The notes beneath the pieces were generated by a model. It was given only the letters and a program-made list of their open reading frames with translations. It did not search any database and was not told where the DNA came from. Shown piece by piece: positions 43,338 to 51,791 of a stretch of DNA of 64,000 nt. The position numbers and the translations under genes were made by a program. The first letter of the stretch is position 1, and each line of letters opens with the position of its first letter. This stretch comes from Bin103 sp002238925 (GTDB taxonomy: Bacteria > Spirochaetota > Spirochaetia > SZUA-6 > Bin103), in the NCBI GenBank assembly GCA_965208065.1, contig OZ242313.1:1240001-1304000 (forward strand), read 5' to 3'.

Positions 43338-44309
43338 CTACGCGTAGTGAACGCGCGGGTCCGCGTACGCGTAGGACACGTCGATGATGAGGTTGACCAG
43401 CACGACGGCTGTTGCGGTAAGCAGGTTGATGCCGGAAACGAAGGTGTATTCTCGGGCGGCGATCGACTCGAGCATGAAGCGGCCGATGCCGGGGAGGCTG
43501 AAGATCTGCTCGATGATGACCGCGCCGCCGATCAAGTAGGGCAACTGAATGCCGATGACGGTGAGCACCGGCAACAGCGCGTTCTTCAGCGCGTGCCTGA
43601 CCACCACCACGCGTTCCTTCAGCCCCTTCGACCAGGCGGTGCGGATGTAGTCCTGACGCAGGACCTCGAGCATCATGGTGCGCGTCATGCGCATGGTGAT
43701 TCCCGACAGGTACATGCCCAGAATCAAGGCTGGGATGCCGAACTGAACCAGATTCCCCAGCGGGTCATCTGCGAACCGGAGCAGTCTCACCGACGGCGAC
43801 CATCCCCACCAGCGCGAGGGGTAGAGCACCACCATGGTCGCCATCCAGAAAACCGGGACAGAGAGGAAGGTAATGGCGACGGTGCGGCCGCCGTAGTCGC
43901 CGATGGTGTCCTGGCGAATCGCCGAGTAGATGCCCACCGGCAGAGCCGTGATCAGCGACACCAGCAGCGCCAGGAACGCAAGCTCAAGCGTTACCGGCGC
44001 CCTGTGGGCAAGCTCCTCGATGACCTGGCGGTTCCCCATGAACGACACGCCCAGGTCGCCCTGCACGACTCCGCCCATCCAGCGCGCGTATTGAACGTAC
44101 CACGGCACATCGAGCCCGAGCTCACGCTCGAGCCGCTCACGCATTGTGCGCTGTGCATCCTCCGTACCGCCGCCGCCTATGGCCATTTGCAGGACGATCT
44201 TGTCGATGACGTCGCCTGGGATCATACGAACCATGGCGAAGGTCGTGACCGTCACGAGAAAAAGCGTGGGTATGACCAGCAGCAGGCGCCGGGTCAGGTA
44301 GGATCTCAT
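43338..44309 (-). CDS. Peptide-type ABC transporter permease (OppB-like), operon 2
   Basis: A 323-residue inner-membrane protein from ATG 44309. RRLLLVIPTLFLVTVTTFAMV is the first helix. The EAA coupling loop is YIRTAWSKGLKERVVVVRHA, and SLPGIGRFMLESIAAREY and YADPRVHYA close the protein. It is the intact counterpart of the interrupted permease in operon 1. A strong stem-loop separates it from the binding protein gene. No ATPase gene is adjacent. Confidence 0.9.
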   Translation of the reverse strand: MRSYLTRRLLLVIPTLFLVTVTTFAMVRMIPGDVIDKIVLQMAIGGGGTEDAQRTMRERLERELGLDVPWYVQYARWMGGVVQGDLGVSFMGNRQVIEELAHRAPVTLELAFLALLVSLITALPVGIYSAIRQDTIGDYGGRTVAITFLSVPVFWMATMVVLYPSRWWGWSPSVRLLRFADDPLGNLVQFGIPALILGMYLSGITMRMTRTMMLEVLRQDYIRTAWSKGLKERVVVVRHALKNALLPVLTVIGIQLPYLIGGAVIIEQIFSLPGIGRFMLESIAAREYTFVSGINLLTATAVVLVNLIIDVSYAYADPRVHYA

Positions 44310-44323
44310 CTGCGGAAACGAAC

Positions 44324-44355
44324 ACGGGGCCGGCGGCGCGCGCCGCCAGCCCCGT
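44324..44355 (-). terminator. Intercistronic stem-loop, operon 2
   Basis: ACGGGGC-CGGCGGCG pairs with CGCCGCC-A-GCCCCGT, a near-perfect 14-bp stem six bases after the binding-protein stop. There is no T run, so it is more likely a processing or stability element than a full terminator. Confidence 0.6.
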
Positions 44356-44361
44356 CTCGCA

Positions 44362-46182
44362 TCAGAAGCCCATCGATTGCTTCAGATCCTGGTCGACCCA
44401 GACCCGCGCCCAGACCGCAGCCATGTTAGCTCTTCCCAGGTGAAACTCGCCGTTGTAGCTCTTGAGATAAGGCTGCCAGGCGATAAAGGTATTGACTGGG
44501 TGGAGGGTGACGAACCACTGCTGGTCGAAAATATGGTCGTTCATCTTCTTCACCAGCGCCGTATGCTCCTCCCGAGTCGACGCTGCCAGCACCTCCACAA
44601 AGTCCTGCTCGAAGACAGGATCGTTGATCCAACCGGGATTCCAGCTCGAGTCCGCCTTCAACCACCTCAAGACCGGCACGGGGCAGCACGGGTGGTTGGT
44701 CCAGAACATCTGCGCCTCGTAGTCCTGCGCGCCGATGCCGCCACTCGGCATGATCCGCGCAGAGAACGCATCGTTGTCCGGCAATTGCTCGATCGTCACC
44801 TCGACCCCGATCGCTTCCCAATAGGACTTGACGAGGAGGGCCACGTCGGGGCTGCCGCTCCAGATATTGTCTCCCGGTCCGGTCAGAAGATTGACCGTGA
44901 AGCCGTCGGGGTAGCCCGCCTCCGCCAACAGCTCTCGCGCGCGCTGCGGGTCATAGGTGTAGCCCTCGCGGACCGCCTCCGGACGTTCGCTCCATGGGGT
45001 GGAATACCCATCTAGCTCGCTGCCACCCCACACCATCGGGCGGGGTTTCGGGTCGTCTATACCCCCGTAGTGCGTGGCGGCAAGCTCCTCGAGGTTGATT
45101 GCCTTCTGCATTGCCTGCCTGACTCGGATGTCGGGGTACCAGGGCTCTGTCTCCCACCGAAACATGACCCCGTTACCGCCGCTACTGGCCACCTGCCACT
45201 GGAGGCCGGGTTCCTGCGCAGCCAGGGTCTCCTGCTGGTCGGAACTGATCTCGTGGTTGCCCGTCGCGCCGCCCATCTTGTCGATCTGCCCGGAGCGCAG
45301 CGCCGCGATGGCGGTAGTGAGCTCCGGAATATCGATGATGGTGAGCTCGTCGGCATAGGGCAGCTGAAAGCCCTCCGCCGGGAACAGCTCGTCGGTACCC
45401 CAGTAGTCGGGATTCCGCACGTAACCTTGGGTGCTGCCTTCAACGCGCTCTCCGGCGATCCATGGACCGGTGCCAATCTGAGTTTCCCACCCATCCAGCG
45501 AGCCGAACTCCTCGACCGCCTCACGGGCAATGATGTCCTGTTTGTGCGCATTTACGAGCAGATCGTGCAGCCGATCGACTTCTGGTGGGCCTTTGATCAC
45601 CACCGTGTACCTGTCGCGGGCCTCCACGGAGGTGATGGCGTTGATGCTCCCCCACGGGCTGGCAAGCCCATCGCCTTCGACACCGGCGCCGTAGTTACGC
45701 TGTAACGTATACACCACGTCGTCGGCGACGAATTCGCGTCCGTTCACCGGTGGGATGTCATGCCAGCGAACCCCCTGGCGCAGATGGAAGACGATGGTCT
45801 CGGGGTCGACCTGCTCCCAGCTCTCGGCGAGCATCGGCGCGTAGACACAGTCGTTCGGCGCGTACCAGAAGTTGACGAAACGGTTGCAGGTCTCACGGTC
45901 GCTTGCCCAGTTGCCCATCCCCAACTGGTCGAAGATGGGTTGGCCCATATATCTCCACGCGGTTCCTTGCTGGGCCGGGTCCCAGCTAACATTCGGTTTC
46001 TGGATCCCCAGGTTGATGCTACCGCCGTACTGCGGCTTTTCCTGCATCTCGCCGCGGGCGTTGCGGATCATCTCTCTGTCGGTGGTGGCGGCCGAATCGT
46101 CTTCGCCGGCTGCTGCCGCCCAGAGTCCGGTGGCCGACAGGGCCAGAACCACCACGAACGCATGGCACTTCCGAAACTTCAT
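44362..46182 (-). CDS. Peptide/solute ABC transporter substrate-binding protein, operon 2
   Basis: A 606-residue SBP_bac_5-type protein from ATG 46182 behind AAGGAG. A signal peptide (FVVVLALSATGLWAAAAG) precedes the sequence MIRNARGEMQEKPQYGGSIN, almost the same as in the third binding protein. LAESWEQVDPETIVFHLRQG, VRQAMQKAINLEELAATHYG and ARELLAEAGYPDGFTVNLL are family blocks. It ends QDLKQSMGF. An imperfect 10-bp-arm hairpin lies directly upstream of the ribosome site. It should deliver a periplasmic ligand to the operon-2 permeases. Confidence 0.9.
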   Translation of the reverse strand: MKFRKCHAFVVVLALSATGLWAAAAGEDDSAATTDREMIRNARGEMQEKPQYGGSINLGIQKPNVSWDPAQQGTAWRYMGQPIFDQLGMGNWASDRETCNRFVNFWYAPNDCVYAPMLAESWEQVDPETIVFHLRQGVRWHDIPPVNGREFVADDVVYTLQRNYGAGVEGDGLASPWGSINAITSVEARDRYTVVIKGPPEVDRLHDLLVNAHKQDIIAREAVEEFGSLDGWETQIGTGPWIAGERVEGSTQGYVRNPDYWGTDELFPAEGFQLPYADELTIIDIPELTTAIAALRSGQIDKMGGATGNHEISSDQQETLAAQEPGLQWQVASSGGNGVMFRWETEPWYPDIRVRQAMQKAINLEELAATHYGGIDDPKPRPMVWGGSELDGYSTPWSERPEAVREGYTYDPQRARELLAEAGYPDGFTVNLLTGPGDNIWSGSPDVALLVKSYWEAIGVEVTIEQLPDNDAFSARIMPSGGIGAQDYEAQMFWTNHPCCPVPVLRWLKADSSWNPGWINDPVFEQDFVEVLAASTREEHTALVKKMNDHIFDQQWFVTLHPVNTFIAWQPYLKSYNGEFHLGRANMAAVWARVWVDQDLKQSMGF

Positions 46183-46192
46183 GTAACTCCTT

Positions 46193-46238
46193 GCGCGAGA
46201 GTCGGTCTCTACTGCCGGTCCCTCATCCACTCTCGCGC
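46193..46238 (-). promoter_or_regulatory. Hairpin next to the SBP2 ribosome site
   Basis: GCGCGAGAGT (46193-46202) and ACTCTCGCGC (46229-46238) are perfect 10-bp arms with a 26-base loop. On the minus strand the stem ends one base before AAGGAG. It takes the place of the GGGTCA palindrome of the other two operons. Confidence 0.5.
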
Positions 46239-46769
46239 CATGCCTGCGATTCGCAGGTGACCAGGAAGCGGGGCGACATCCCTGGGCGGCCGGGGCCGCT
46301 CCATTGCGAGCCAGGACTAGTCGTACGCAGACTTCATCCATTGCCTCCTGGTAGGCGTGCCTCCTGGTGCGAGGAACGGGGTGAGCGAAACGGGGGTGGT
46401 GGCACCATGGCGCGGTCGACGAATGTGGCGAGCGCACCTGACAGGCGTAAGGGCGCCAACCGACAGAGAGCCGAGAGCGAACGCGCGGCGCGAAGACCCG
46501 CGCGGGCTAGAGGTTCTGGGTTCTGGGCGGTGGTTGGCGAGCAGCGAATCGGAATGACCGGCAACGCCGGCGGCAGGTACGCCGGCAGTCAGTCGCGGGC
46601 GGCGGACCGAGCCGGCGCCACGGATAGCTGCGGCGGCGGTGTAGGCGACGGCGTGCGCGGGGGCACGTACGGGGCGATCAGCCGGAGAGGCTAATGTTAA
46701 TGTATTTCCGTATAAATAATTGCGTGGTGGGCGGGGGGGGGGTAGGACGCGCCAGTTGCGTACGCACTA
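46239..46769. other. Non-coding region upstream of operon 2; G10 tract and AT-rich patch
   Basis: I see no gene. A GTACGGGGCGATCAGCCGG block at 46667-46685 is shared with the operon-1 leader. It is followed by an AT-rich patch (AATGTTAATGTATTTCC and on) and a run of ten G at 46733-46742. The decayed ISL3 fragment begins just beyond. Confidence 0.4.
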
Positions 46770-46980
46770 ACCGGGGTCCCGCTACGCTATTCGCACGATC
46801 ACCTTGATCTTGTTGTTGATGACCTCGATCACGCTGGTGTGCAGACGCCAGCGGCAGTGCGCGAGGATTTTGTGCAGTCGCTTCTTGAGCGCCTTGGCGA
46901 ACTTGACCAACGGCGCGATGCCACTGTCGATCGCTCGGCGGTACCACTGCTCCGCGGAGGTCTCGACAGAGTCGCGAGCC
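46770..46980 (-). pseudogene. ISL3-family transposase, C-terminal fragment
   Basis: The minus strand reads QWYRRAIDSGIAPLVKFAKA, then LKKRLHKILAHCRWRLHTS and VIEVINNKIKVIVRIA. This is the end of the ISL3 DDE domain, where E-x-x-N-N-K-I-K is diagnostic. A TAG follows where A-Y-G-F-R-D is expected, giving A-stop-R-D-P-G. Everything upstream of this segment is gone. It shows past IS activity in the rearranged zone. Confidence 0.65.
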
Positions 46981-47015
46981 CGTAACGTATCTAGCCACTC
47001 TGGCCACGAAGACAG

Positions 47016-47044
47016 AGTATGCTTCGCCGCCTACTGCGTGTCAA
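47016..47044 (-). promoter_or_regulatory. Shared promoter cassette, copy b
   Basis: On the minus strand GTGGC-TTGACA (47044-47039), 17 bases, CATACT (47021-47016), then CTTCGTGG and GTGGCTAGATACG. It points towards operon 2, but the decayed ISL3 piece and about 830 bases lie between. It may originally have been the operon-2 promoter. Confidence 0.75.
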
Positions 47045-47123
47045 GCCACGCAACGACGCGACCGACGCGACGCCCCGCGGTGCGAGTTGCTGGGCAACGA
47101 CCATCGTCTTCCGTGTCACGGAG

Positions 47124-47270
47124 TGACCGTGGCGACCGTGGCGAGTCCGTTGCACCTGGCGCCTTGGAGACGATAGAGTCAGTGTCTGGAAGTGAGCACG
47201 CCACCCACGCACCCGCGCATTCCCTACGGTGAGGCCGACTTCCGGCGCATCCGCTGGAACCGCTGGCTGT
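47124..47270 (+). pseudogene. Duplicated upstream region and first 26 codons of the AAA-ATPase-like gene
   Basis: Bases 47124-47270 are nearly identical to about 34240-34393. From GTG 47192 the frame gives STPPTHPRIPYGEADFRRIR and W-N-R-W-L, then breaks at 47271 where an ASPIC-domain fragment in the opposite direction begins. It is a truncated duplicate, not a functional gene. Confidence 0.85.
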
Positions 47271-47274
47271 CCCA

Positions 47275-47643
47275 GAGGACCTCTACCGTATCCACCATCT
47301 CGGTTGGTCCGAGCCCGAAGTGGACCGTCAGGCTGCTCTGCGAATGTCCGCCGGTGCCGCCAACGATCTGACGCATCAGCGTCTGCCCCTCCACCTCGAC
47401 GCGGACGACCGCCCCGATCGTCGCGGCGTTGCTGGCGGTCCCCACCAGGCGGAGTTGCAACCAACTGCCGCTCTTTGGAGAGTCGTTGCGCAGCAACTGT
47501 AGCGAGCACCGCGGCTCTGTGCCGTCGTATGCAACGCGCCCCACGAATCCGCTGTACCTGGAGTTCGGCGGCCGTTCCAGGCAGTACGTGTGGTTGACCA
47601 GGGGCGATGTCCAGGTCGCCGTCTGCGGGGCGCCACCGCGCAA
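47275..47643 (-). pseudogene. ASPIC/UnbV domain fragment of a CRTAC1-like protein, copy 1
   Basis: The minus strand encodes LLRNDSPKSGSWLQLRLVG, AATIGAVVRVEVEGQTLMRQ, GGHSQSSLTVHFGLGPTE and MVDTVEVLW, the ASPIC/UnbV module that ends CRTAC1-like FG-GAP proteins. A G-D-L-D-I VCBS trace lies just upstream in another frame. The 3' end is cut at 47275. The stretch 47277-47392 is nearly identical to 50423-50538. Confidence 0.75.
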
Positions 47644-47763
47644 ACTGCCAGCCGCAGCAGCCCGCCCCCGCCGCTGCGGGGCGTCCCCTCTCGTGCGCGT
47701 TCATCGCGTTCATCATCGTCGTTGCGCCGGCACGCTCCAGTCGCGATAGTATAGGAGGTAGAC

Positions 47764-48183
47764 ATGAGCAGGGCACGTTGCGAAGAAGTAATGCGTCGTT
47801 ACCTCGCCGAGGTGCTCGGAGAGAGGAAGCTCGAGGTGATCAGCGAGATCGCCGCCGAGGACATGGTCGACCACTCCCAGCCGGAACCGGGCCGCAAGGG
47901 CCTGGAGAGACACGCCGACGGCTTCCTCGCGGCAGTACCGGACGCTCAGATCGTCATCGACCACATCGTGGCCGGCGAGGACATTGTCGTGGGCATATGG
48001 CACTGGCGCGGGACGCCGGTGGTGGAGTTCTTTGGCGTACCGCCGACAGGGCGCGAGGTGGAAAACCGTACCGCGAGCATCTTCAAGCTGCGTGATGGTC
48101 TGCTCGTCGACTACACGCACATCAGCGATGGACTCTCAACCGTCCGTCAGATGGGTGCTGAATTGACCATCCCTTCCGCCTGA
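47764..48183 (+). CDS. SnoaL-like (NTF2 fold) protein
   Basis: A 139-residue protein from ATG 47764 behind a good AGGAGG. ERKLEVISEIAAEDMVDHSQ, HIVAGEDIVVGIWHWRGTP and GREVENRTASIFKLRDGLL are typical of the SnoaL-like polyketide-cyclase/ester-cyclase family. Such small alpha-beta proteins act as isomerases, hydrolases or binding proteins. It is intact and isolated within the rearranged zone. The substrate is unknown. Confidence 0.8.
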   Translation: MSRARCEEVMRRYLAEVLGERKLEVISEIAAEDMVDHSQPEPGRKGLERHADGFLAAVPDAQIVIDHIVAGEDIVVGIWHWRGTPVVEFFGVPPTGREVENRTASIFKLRDGLLVDYTHISDGLSTVRQMGAELTIPSA

Positions 48184-48228
48184 AACCCGCGCCGTGCGGA
48201 GCGTAGCTCATGGTTGCTCTTTACAACT

Positions 48229-49236
48229 TTATAGCACCACCGCTTTACCGCTATTGAGGGACTCGAACACCGCATCGATCACCTTCATCTGAGCGATGCT
48301 GTCCGCAGGCGGTATGCGGTGCGGCGCACCCGTATCCAGACATTCGCACAGGTGCTGCAGTTGCAGGGTGAACTGAAACGTAGGATTGAACTCGTAATGC
48401 GCCACCCCGTCTCTCGTTTTCTGCTTCAACTCCACAGCCTGATCCTCGTTGTTCCACGCAAGGTCCTCGATTCGCAGCAGGCCGCGGGTGCCGATGATCT
48501 CCACGTTCTGGGAATGCCAGGAGGTAAAACCAGAGGTAATCTGTGCCGTGCGGCCACCGGAAAAGATCAACATGATGGAGGCGGCATCATCCACCTCGAC
48601 ACCCGCAATCTGGGTGGCAAACACTCGCTCCGGCTGCTCGCCAAAGACGAACCTCGCATGCTGTATATTGTAACATGCTACGATGTAGATCGCCCCGCCC
48701 GCCTTGCCCCGTTGCCAGTACCAATTCACCTGCGGTTGGCGGTCTTCAAAGGGGTGGCAGAAGGTGCTTTTCACCTGCACAACCTCCCCGATACCGCCCG
48801 TTTCGATGATCTCCTTGGCTTTCAAGTGGATAGGGTGGTGGCGAAACTTCCAGGCCTCAGCGACGAACACGCCGCTGTTTCGGCAGGTGGCGATCAGAGC
48901 CTCCGCTTCGGCCGCGTTCACGGTAAAGGGTTTCTCAACAAGAATGGCCTGCACGCGCCGTGATTCGGCGATGCAGGTTCCCAGCTCGGCGTGATTTACC
49001 TGCCAGGTGCAGATAATCGCGATGTCGATCGGTTCCTTCTCCAGCATCTCCTCAAGTCGGGTGTAGCTGCACTCGACTTGGAACTGCCGGGTGAACGAGT
49101 CCAGAGCTTTCTGTGAAACATCGCAGACGGCCACGAGATCGGTCTGGTCGTTGTGCAAGCACGCCCTCGCATGTGACCGGGCAATTGATCCCGTTCCAAC
49201 GATGACTACCCGATACTTGTTTCTTGTGTTGTTCAT
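48229..49236 (-). CDS. Gfo/Idh/MocA family oxidoreductase, copy 1
   Basis: A 335-residue protein from ATG 49236. The NAD-binding loop is VVIVGTGSIARSHARA, the EKP motif is LVEKPFTVNAAEA, and the substrate-domain His motif appears as CYNIQHARFVFG. It shares long blocks with the gene at 54677-55678 (NDQTDLVAVCDVSQ, LEEMLEKEPIDIAI), so the two are clear paralogues. The active-site region AEAWKFRHHP is conserved in both. It oxidises or reduces a cyclic polyol, sugar or related compound. It is not in an obvious operon here. Confidence 0.9.
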   Translation of the reverse strand: MNNTRNKYRVVIVGTGSIARSHARACLHNDQTDLVAVCDVSQKALDSFTRQFQVECSYTRLEEMLEKEPIDIAIICTWQVNHAELGTCIAESRRVQAILVEKPFTVNAAEAEALIATCRNSGVFVAEAWKFRHHPIHLKAKEIIETGGIGEVVQVKSTFCHPFEDRQPQVNWYWQRGKAGGAIYIVACYNIQHARFVFGEQPERVFATQIAGVEVDDAASIMLIFSGGRTAQITSGFTSWHSQNVEIIGTRGLLRIEDLAWNNEDQAVELKQKTRDGVAHYEFNPTFQFTLQLQHLCECLDTGAPHRIPPADSIAQMKVIDAVFESLNSGKAVVL

Positions 49237-49436
49237 GCAAAAGAAGCTCTCTTGCTAGTTGAGTTGATCGCTATTGTGACTGGCACTGTCTGTTCCCCTG
49301 ATGGTTGTTGCATCCGTTCGACCGAAAACACCATCTTCGCACCCCCGGGGGAAACCGGTCAAGGCGGCAGTTGAGAAACTGAGAAAGCGTGGCTGGTCGG
49401 TCCACAACAGGCCGGAGGGCTGCGGCATCTGCATCA

Positions 49437-49660
49437 GCCGGCCGGTGCTGGAGTTCCTGAGCGAAGCGATTGCGCGGCAGACGGGGATCCGCTGACTACG
49501 TCGGCGGCGAGAAGGTGATCCAGGGGTTCCTGGCCGCCTGTCTGAGCGTGAGCGACCGGGCCATGCGGACATCGCGCTGGAGCCTCTGGTGGCCCGCTAT
49601 CCGCACCTGCAGCGCGGCTACCTGATCGAACTCAAGCAACCTCAGTCGCCGTGGGCGCTC
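49437..49660 (+). pseudogene. Decayed PD-(D/E)XK-like domain of the AAA-ATPase-like family
   Basis: RPVLEFLSEAIARQTGIR repeats the last residues of the protein at 34316-35719. After a stop and frame change the sequence continues DYVGGEKVIQGFLAACLSVS, then in another frame ADIALEPLVARYP and GYLIELK, which carries the D...E-x-K nuclease-like motif. It is the domain missing from the 34.3 kb gene, here frameshifted, with an internal deletion. An upstream ORF (49301) runs into it and is probably artefactual. Confidence 0.75.
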
Positions 49661-49787
49661 GCAGTGCTCTGAGAGCCCTCAGCGCGGCGAGTCGGCGGAC
49701 GACGCCGGCGTGGCGGCGGCGGTCCGAGAGGCGAGCGACTACGTTGAACCGCGCCATCGCGCCCGGTGGCAGCATCCCGCGGCTCGG

Positions 49788-50156
49788 CTACGGTATGAGT
49801 GCCGCCATTACGCGCTGCAGGATCGGAATCAACACCGCCGCGCCTCCCAACACGGCCAGGATCCACCGCGTCTGGATAGTGATTTCCTTGCGGACGTCGG
49901 CGATTTCCTTGCGGACGTCGGTGATTTCCTTGCCGAGCTCCACCCTCACGGCGACGATCTCCGCGCTTGTTCGCTTTTCCGATTCCGCTACGTGACGCAG
50001 AAACCGCTCCTCCAGGACCTGGAGCAGTTGTTCCTTCTGCACTTCGCGCCGCTCTTCCTGGTCCGATTCGATCTGGCGCAGCATCTCGACCAACGACTCG
50101 GTCGCTGCTTCTCCCAGGCGCTCCTGCAACGGACGTGGCACCGACAACACTGCCAT
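49788..50156 (-). CDS. Coiled-coil protein with C-terminal membrane anchor (LA_3696-like), copy 1
   Basis: A 122-residue protein: a short N-terminal segment (PRPLQERLGEAATESLVEML), a charged coiled coil with 11-residue periodicity (residues about 40-92), then a hydrophobic helix ILAVLGGAAVLIPILQRVM. It resembles small LA_3696-type proteins described in Leptospira; this is from memory. A near-identical paralogue with one extra 11-residue unit is at 51792-52193. It is probably a tail-anchored inner membrane protein; function unknown. Confidence 0.7.
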   Translation of the reverse strand: MAVLSVPRPLQERLGEAATESLVEMLRQIESDQEERREVQKEQLLQVLEERFLRHVAESEKRTSAEIVAVRVELGKEITDVRKEIADVRKEITIQTRWILAVLGGAAVLIPILQRVMAALIP

Positions 50157-50293
50157 GACTCAGGCTACTCGCATTCTACCGTATCTGGAATCGGCGTTGC
50201 CGTCAATCGTTTCGCCTGTTGTCCAGCATGTCCGGGGCTCGAAACCGCCGGGCCAACGGATCGAAGTGGCGCCGAGCTCGATCGACGCGAGCC

Positions 50294-50608
50294 CTACAGC
50301 CCGCTGGCCTCTTCGATGCAGCCTGCCCGAGCGTCGTCTTGACAGGCGGCGCCCTCGACCACCTCTATCAGCGTGTTGGCCGGCTGGTTGGCCCAACGGG
50401 TGCGCAGGCCACTCGGCCGGAGGACCTCTACCGTATCCACCATCTCGGTTGGTCCGAGCCCGAAGTGGACCGTCAGGCTGCTCTGCGAATGTTCGCCAGT
50501 GCCGCCAACGATCTGACGCATGAGCGTCTGCCCCTGCCCATTGACCTGTCCAAGGAACCAGGACCACCTCACCATTCCGGTCTCACCGGTTGCTCCGAGG
50601 TTCTCCAT
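50294..50608 (-). pseudogene. ASPIC/UnbV domain fragment of a CRTAC1-like protein, copy 2
   Basis: The minus strand encodes GQTLMRQIVGGTGEHSQSSL, TVHFGLGPTEMVDTVEVL, and then RPSGLRTRWANQPANTL, which is the true family C-terminus absent from copy 1. The upstream part is unrelated sequence. About 115 bases are nearly identical to 47277-47392. Confidence 0.7.
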
Positions 50609-50635
50609 CGGAAAGACCCCAAAGAACGAAGACGG

Positions 50636-50664
50636 AGTACGCTCCGGCGCCTCCTGCGTGTCAA
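50636..50664 (-). promoter_or_regulatory. Shared promoter cassette, copy c
   Basis: On the minus strand GTGGC-TTGACA (50664-50659), 17 bases, CGTACT (50641-50636), then CTTCGTT. The downstream GTGGNTAGATAC part is lost. It now faces only a pseudogene. Confidence 0.65.
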
Positions 50665-50731
50665 GCCACGTAACGACGTCGCGCCGGCTGCCGGGGCGAC
50701 CGTTGTGACCGTGGTGCCCTGGGGGAGTGGC

Positions 50732-50760
50732 TCGACATGCAGGCAGCGCACAAGCAAACC
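50732..50760 (+). promoter_or_regulatory. Shared promoter cassette, decayed copy f
   Basis: GTGGC-TCGACA, 17 bases, CAAACC, then GTGGCTAGATACG. The spacer is almost that of copy e at 52884-52912. Both key boxes have one changed base. It precedes the truncated SDR duplicate at 50893. Confidence 0.6.
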
Positions 50761-50892
50761 CGCTCTGGTGGCTAGATACGTTGCGAGTGTCCGACTCTGG
50801 CGGGACGATGGTAACGACGCCACCCGCCAGCGCTGCTACCGGGTACGGGTGACGCAGTCCATGCGGCGTGAGCGCAGGGCAAGGAAGGACGC

Positions 50893-51030
50893 ATGGTGAG
50901 GTTCGACAATCGGGTTGCCTGGGTCACCGGCGGTGGTCGCGGCATAGGGAGAACTCCTTTCCCTGGCCCTGGCCAGGGAAGGCGTCAGTGTCGCGATCAG
51001 CTCCCGCACCGATGCCGAGATCGATGGTCA
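50893..51030 (+). pseudogene. Truncated duplicate of the SDR gene
   Basis: It begins MVRFDNRVAWVTGGGRGIG, matching the SDR gene at 53043, then a base insertion shifts the frame within the duplicated sequence. Similarity ends at about 51027, where unrelated sequence before the BrnT gene begins. The duplicated block extends upstream through the promoter copy at 50732. Confidence 0.9.
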
Positions 51031-51084
51031 TCCGCGAGAGACCGTAGTCATTGATCTCAAGTATAAGTATGGCTAAGTTACCAT

Positions 51085-51363
51085 ATGGAGTTCCAGTGGG
51101 ACATTCGGAAGGATCGCTCCAACTTGCAGAAGCATGGAGTATCCTTCCGGGATGCCCAACTGGCGTTCTTCGACCCCATGCGTGTTATCGCCGCCGATGT
51201 GCGGCACACCACCGTCGAGGAAGCGAGGTATTTCTGCTTCGGTAAGGTGGGCGACCGAGTCGCCACGGTGAGGTTTACCATCCGAGGAGAACAGATACGC
51301 ATCTTCGGCGCCGGCTATTGGCGAGAAGGCAGGAGGCGATATGAGCAACAGCAGGGAGTATAG
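51085..51363 (+). CDS. BrnT-like toxin
   Basis: A 92-residue protein from ATG 51085. FQWDIRKDRSNLQKHGVSF at the start, FFDPMRV, ARYFCFGKVGDRV and IRIFGAGYWREGRRRYE at the end are the BrnT signature, with the conserved D-x-x-K-x-x-x-N-x-x-K-H-G motif. BrnT toxins are RelE-fold ribonucleases. The antitoxin gene starts inside its last codons. The pair is intact in the middle of the rearranged zone. Confidence 0.9.
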   Translation: MEFQWDIRKDRSNLQKHGVSFRDAQLAFFDPMRVIAADVRHTTVEEARYFCFGKVGDRVATVRFTIRGEQIRIFGAGYWREGRRRYEQQQGV

Positions 51364-51607
51364 CGATGCGCCGGCCGAGGTGGCGCGAGCAATTGAGGAT
51401 GCGCGGATAATCGAAGACTTTCTGCCGCCACCGGCAGAACTCGCGCCGAGAGGTGACACGACGAAGGTGACCATCTCCCTCACCAGTAGGAGTGTGCGAT
51501 TCTTCAAGGGTCAGGCGCATGAACGTGGCGTGCCCTACCAGACGTTGATTCGGAGCGTGCTCGACCTCTACACGCGGCGTTATGAACGTGAGCGAAATCC
51601 GGACTGA
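51341..51607 (+). CDS. BrnA-like antitoxin
   Basis: An 88-residue protein overlapping the BrnT gene by 23 bases. The C-terminal ribbon-helix-helix (KVTISLTSRSVRFFKGQA, GVPYQTLIRSVLDLYTRR) is typical of BrnA. The N-terminal acidic part would contact the toxin. BrnA binds DNA as a dimer and represses the brnTA promoter. Toxin-first gene order is normal for this system. Confidence 0.9.
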   Translation: MSNSREYSDAPAEVARAIEDARIIEDFLPPPAELAPRGDTTKVTISLTSRSVRFFKGQAHERGVPYQTLIRSVLDLYTRRYERERNPD

Positions 51608-51651
51608 GCGACTGAGCGATGGCCAAGCGCCGCCGTGGTGGGGGGCCCAGC

Positions 51652-51783
51652 CAACTCACGCTCTGGGGGTAGCGCGGTGCCGGCTTCCAATTTGCCGTCC
51701 ACGATGCGGCGGCGCAGGGCAGCGAGGATTCGCGACACGGTGTCGCGCTTGTCGATCGGTGTCGCGTGGATTCTGTCAGCCCC
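51652..51783 (-). pseudogene. N-terminal fragment of a GntR-family regulator
   Basis: The minus strand reads ATPIDKRDTVSRILAALRRR, then IVDGKLEAGTALPPERELA, the same as residues about 8-47 of the GntR protein at 62280-63023 with a few changes. The rest of the gene is replaced by other sequence. It sits next to the second LA_3696-like gene. Confidence 0.85.
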
Positions 51784-51791
51784 CGGCTCGG

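Noticed and set aside
49301..49495. Small 64-residue gene ending in ARQTGIR
   Set aside because: Its C-terminal half is the decayed AAA-ATPase-like relic and its N-terminal half has no support, so it is probably a chance fusion frame.
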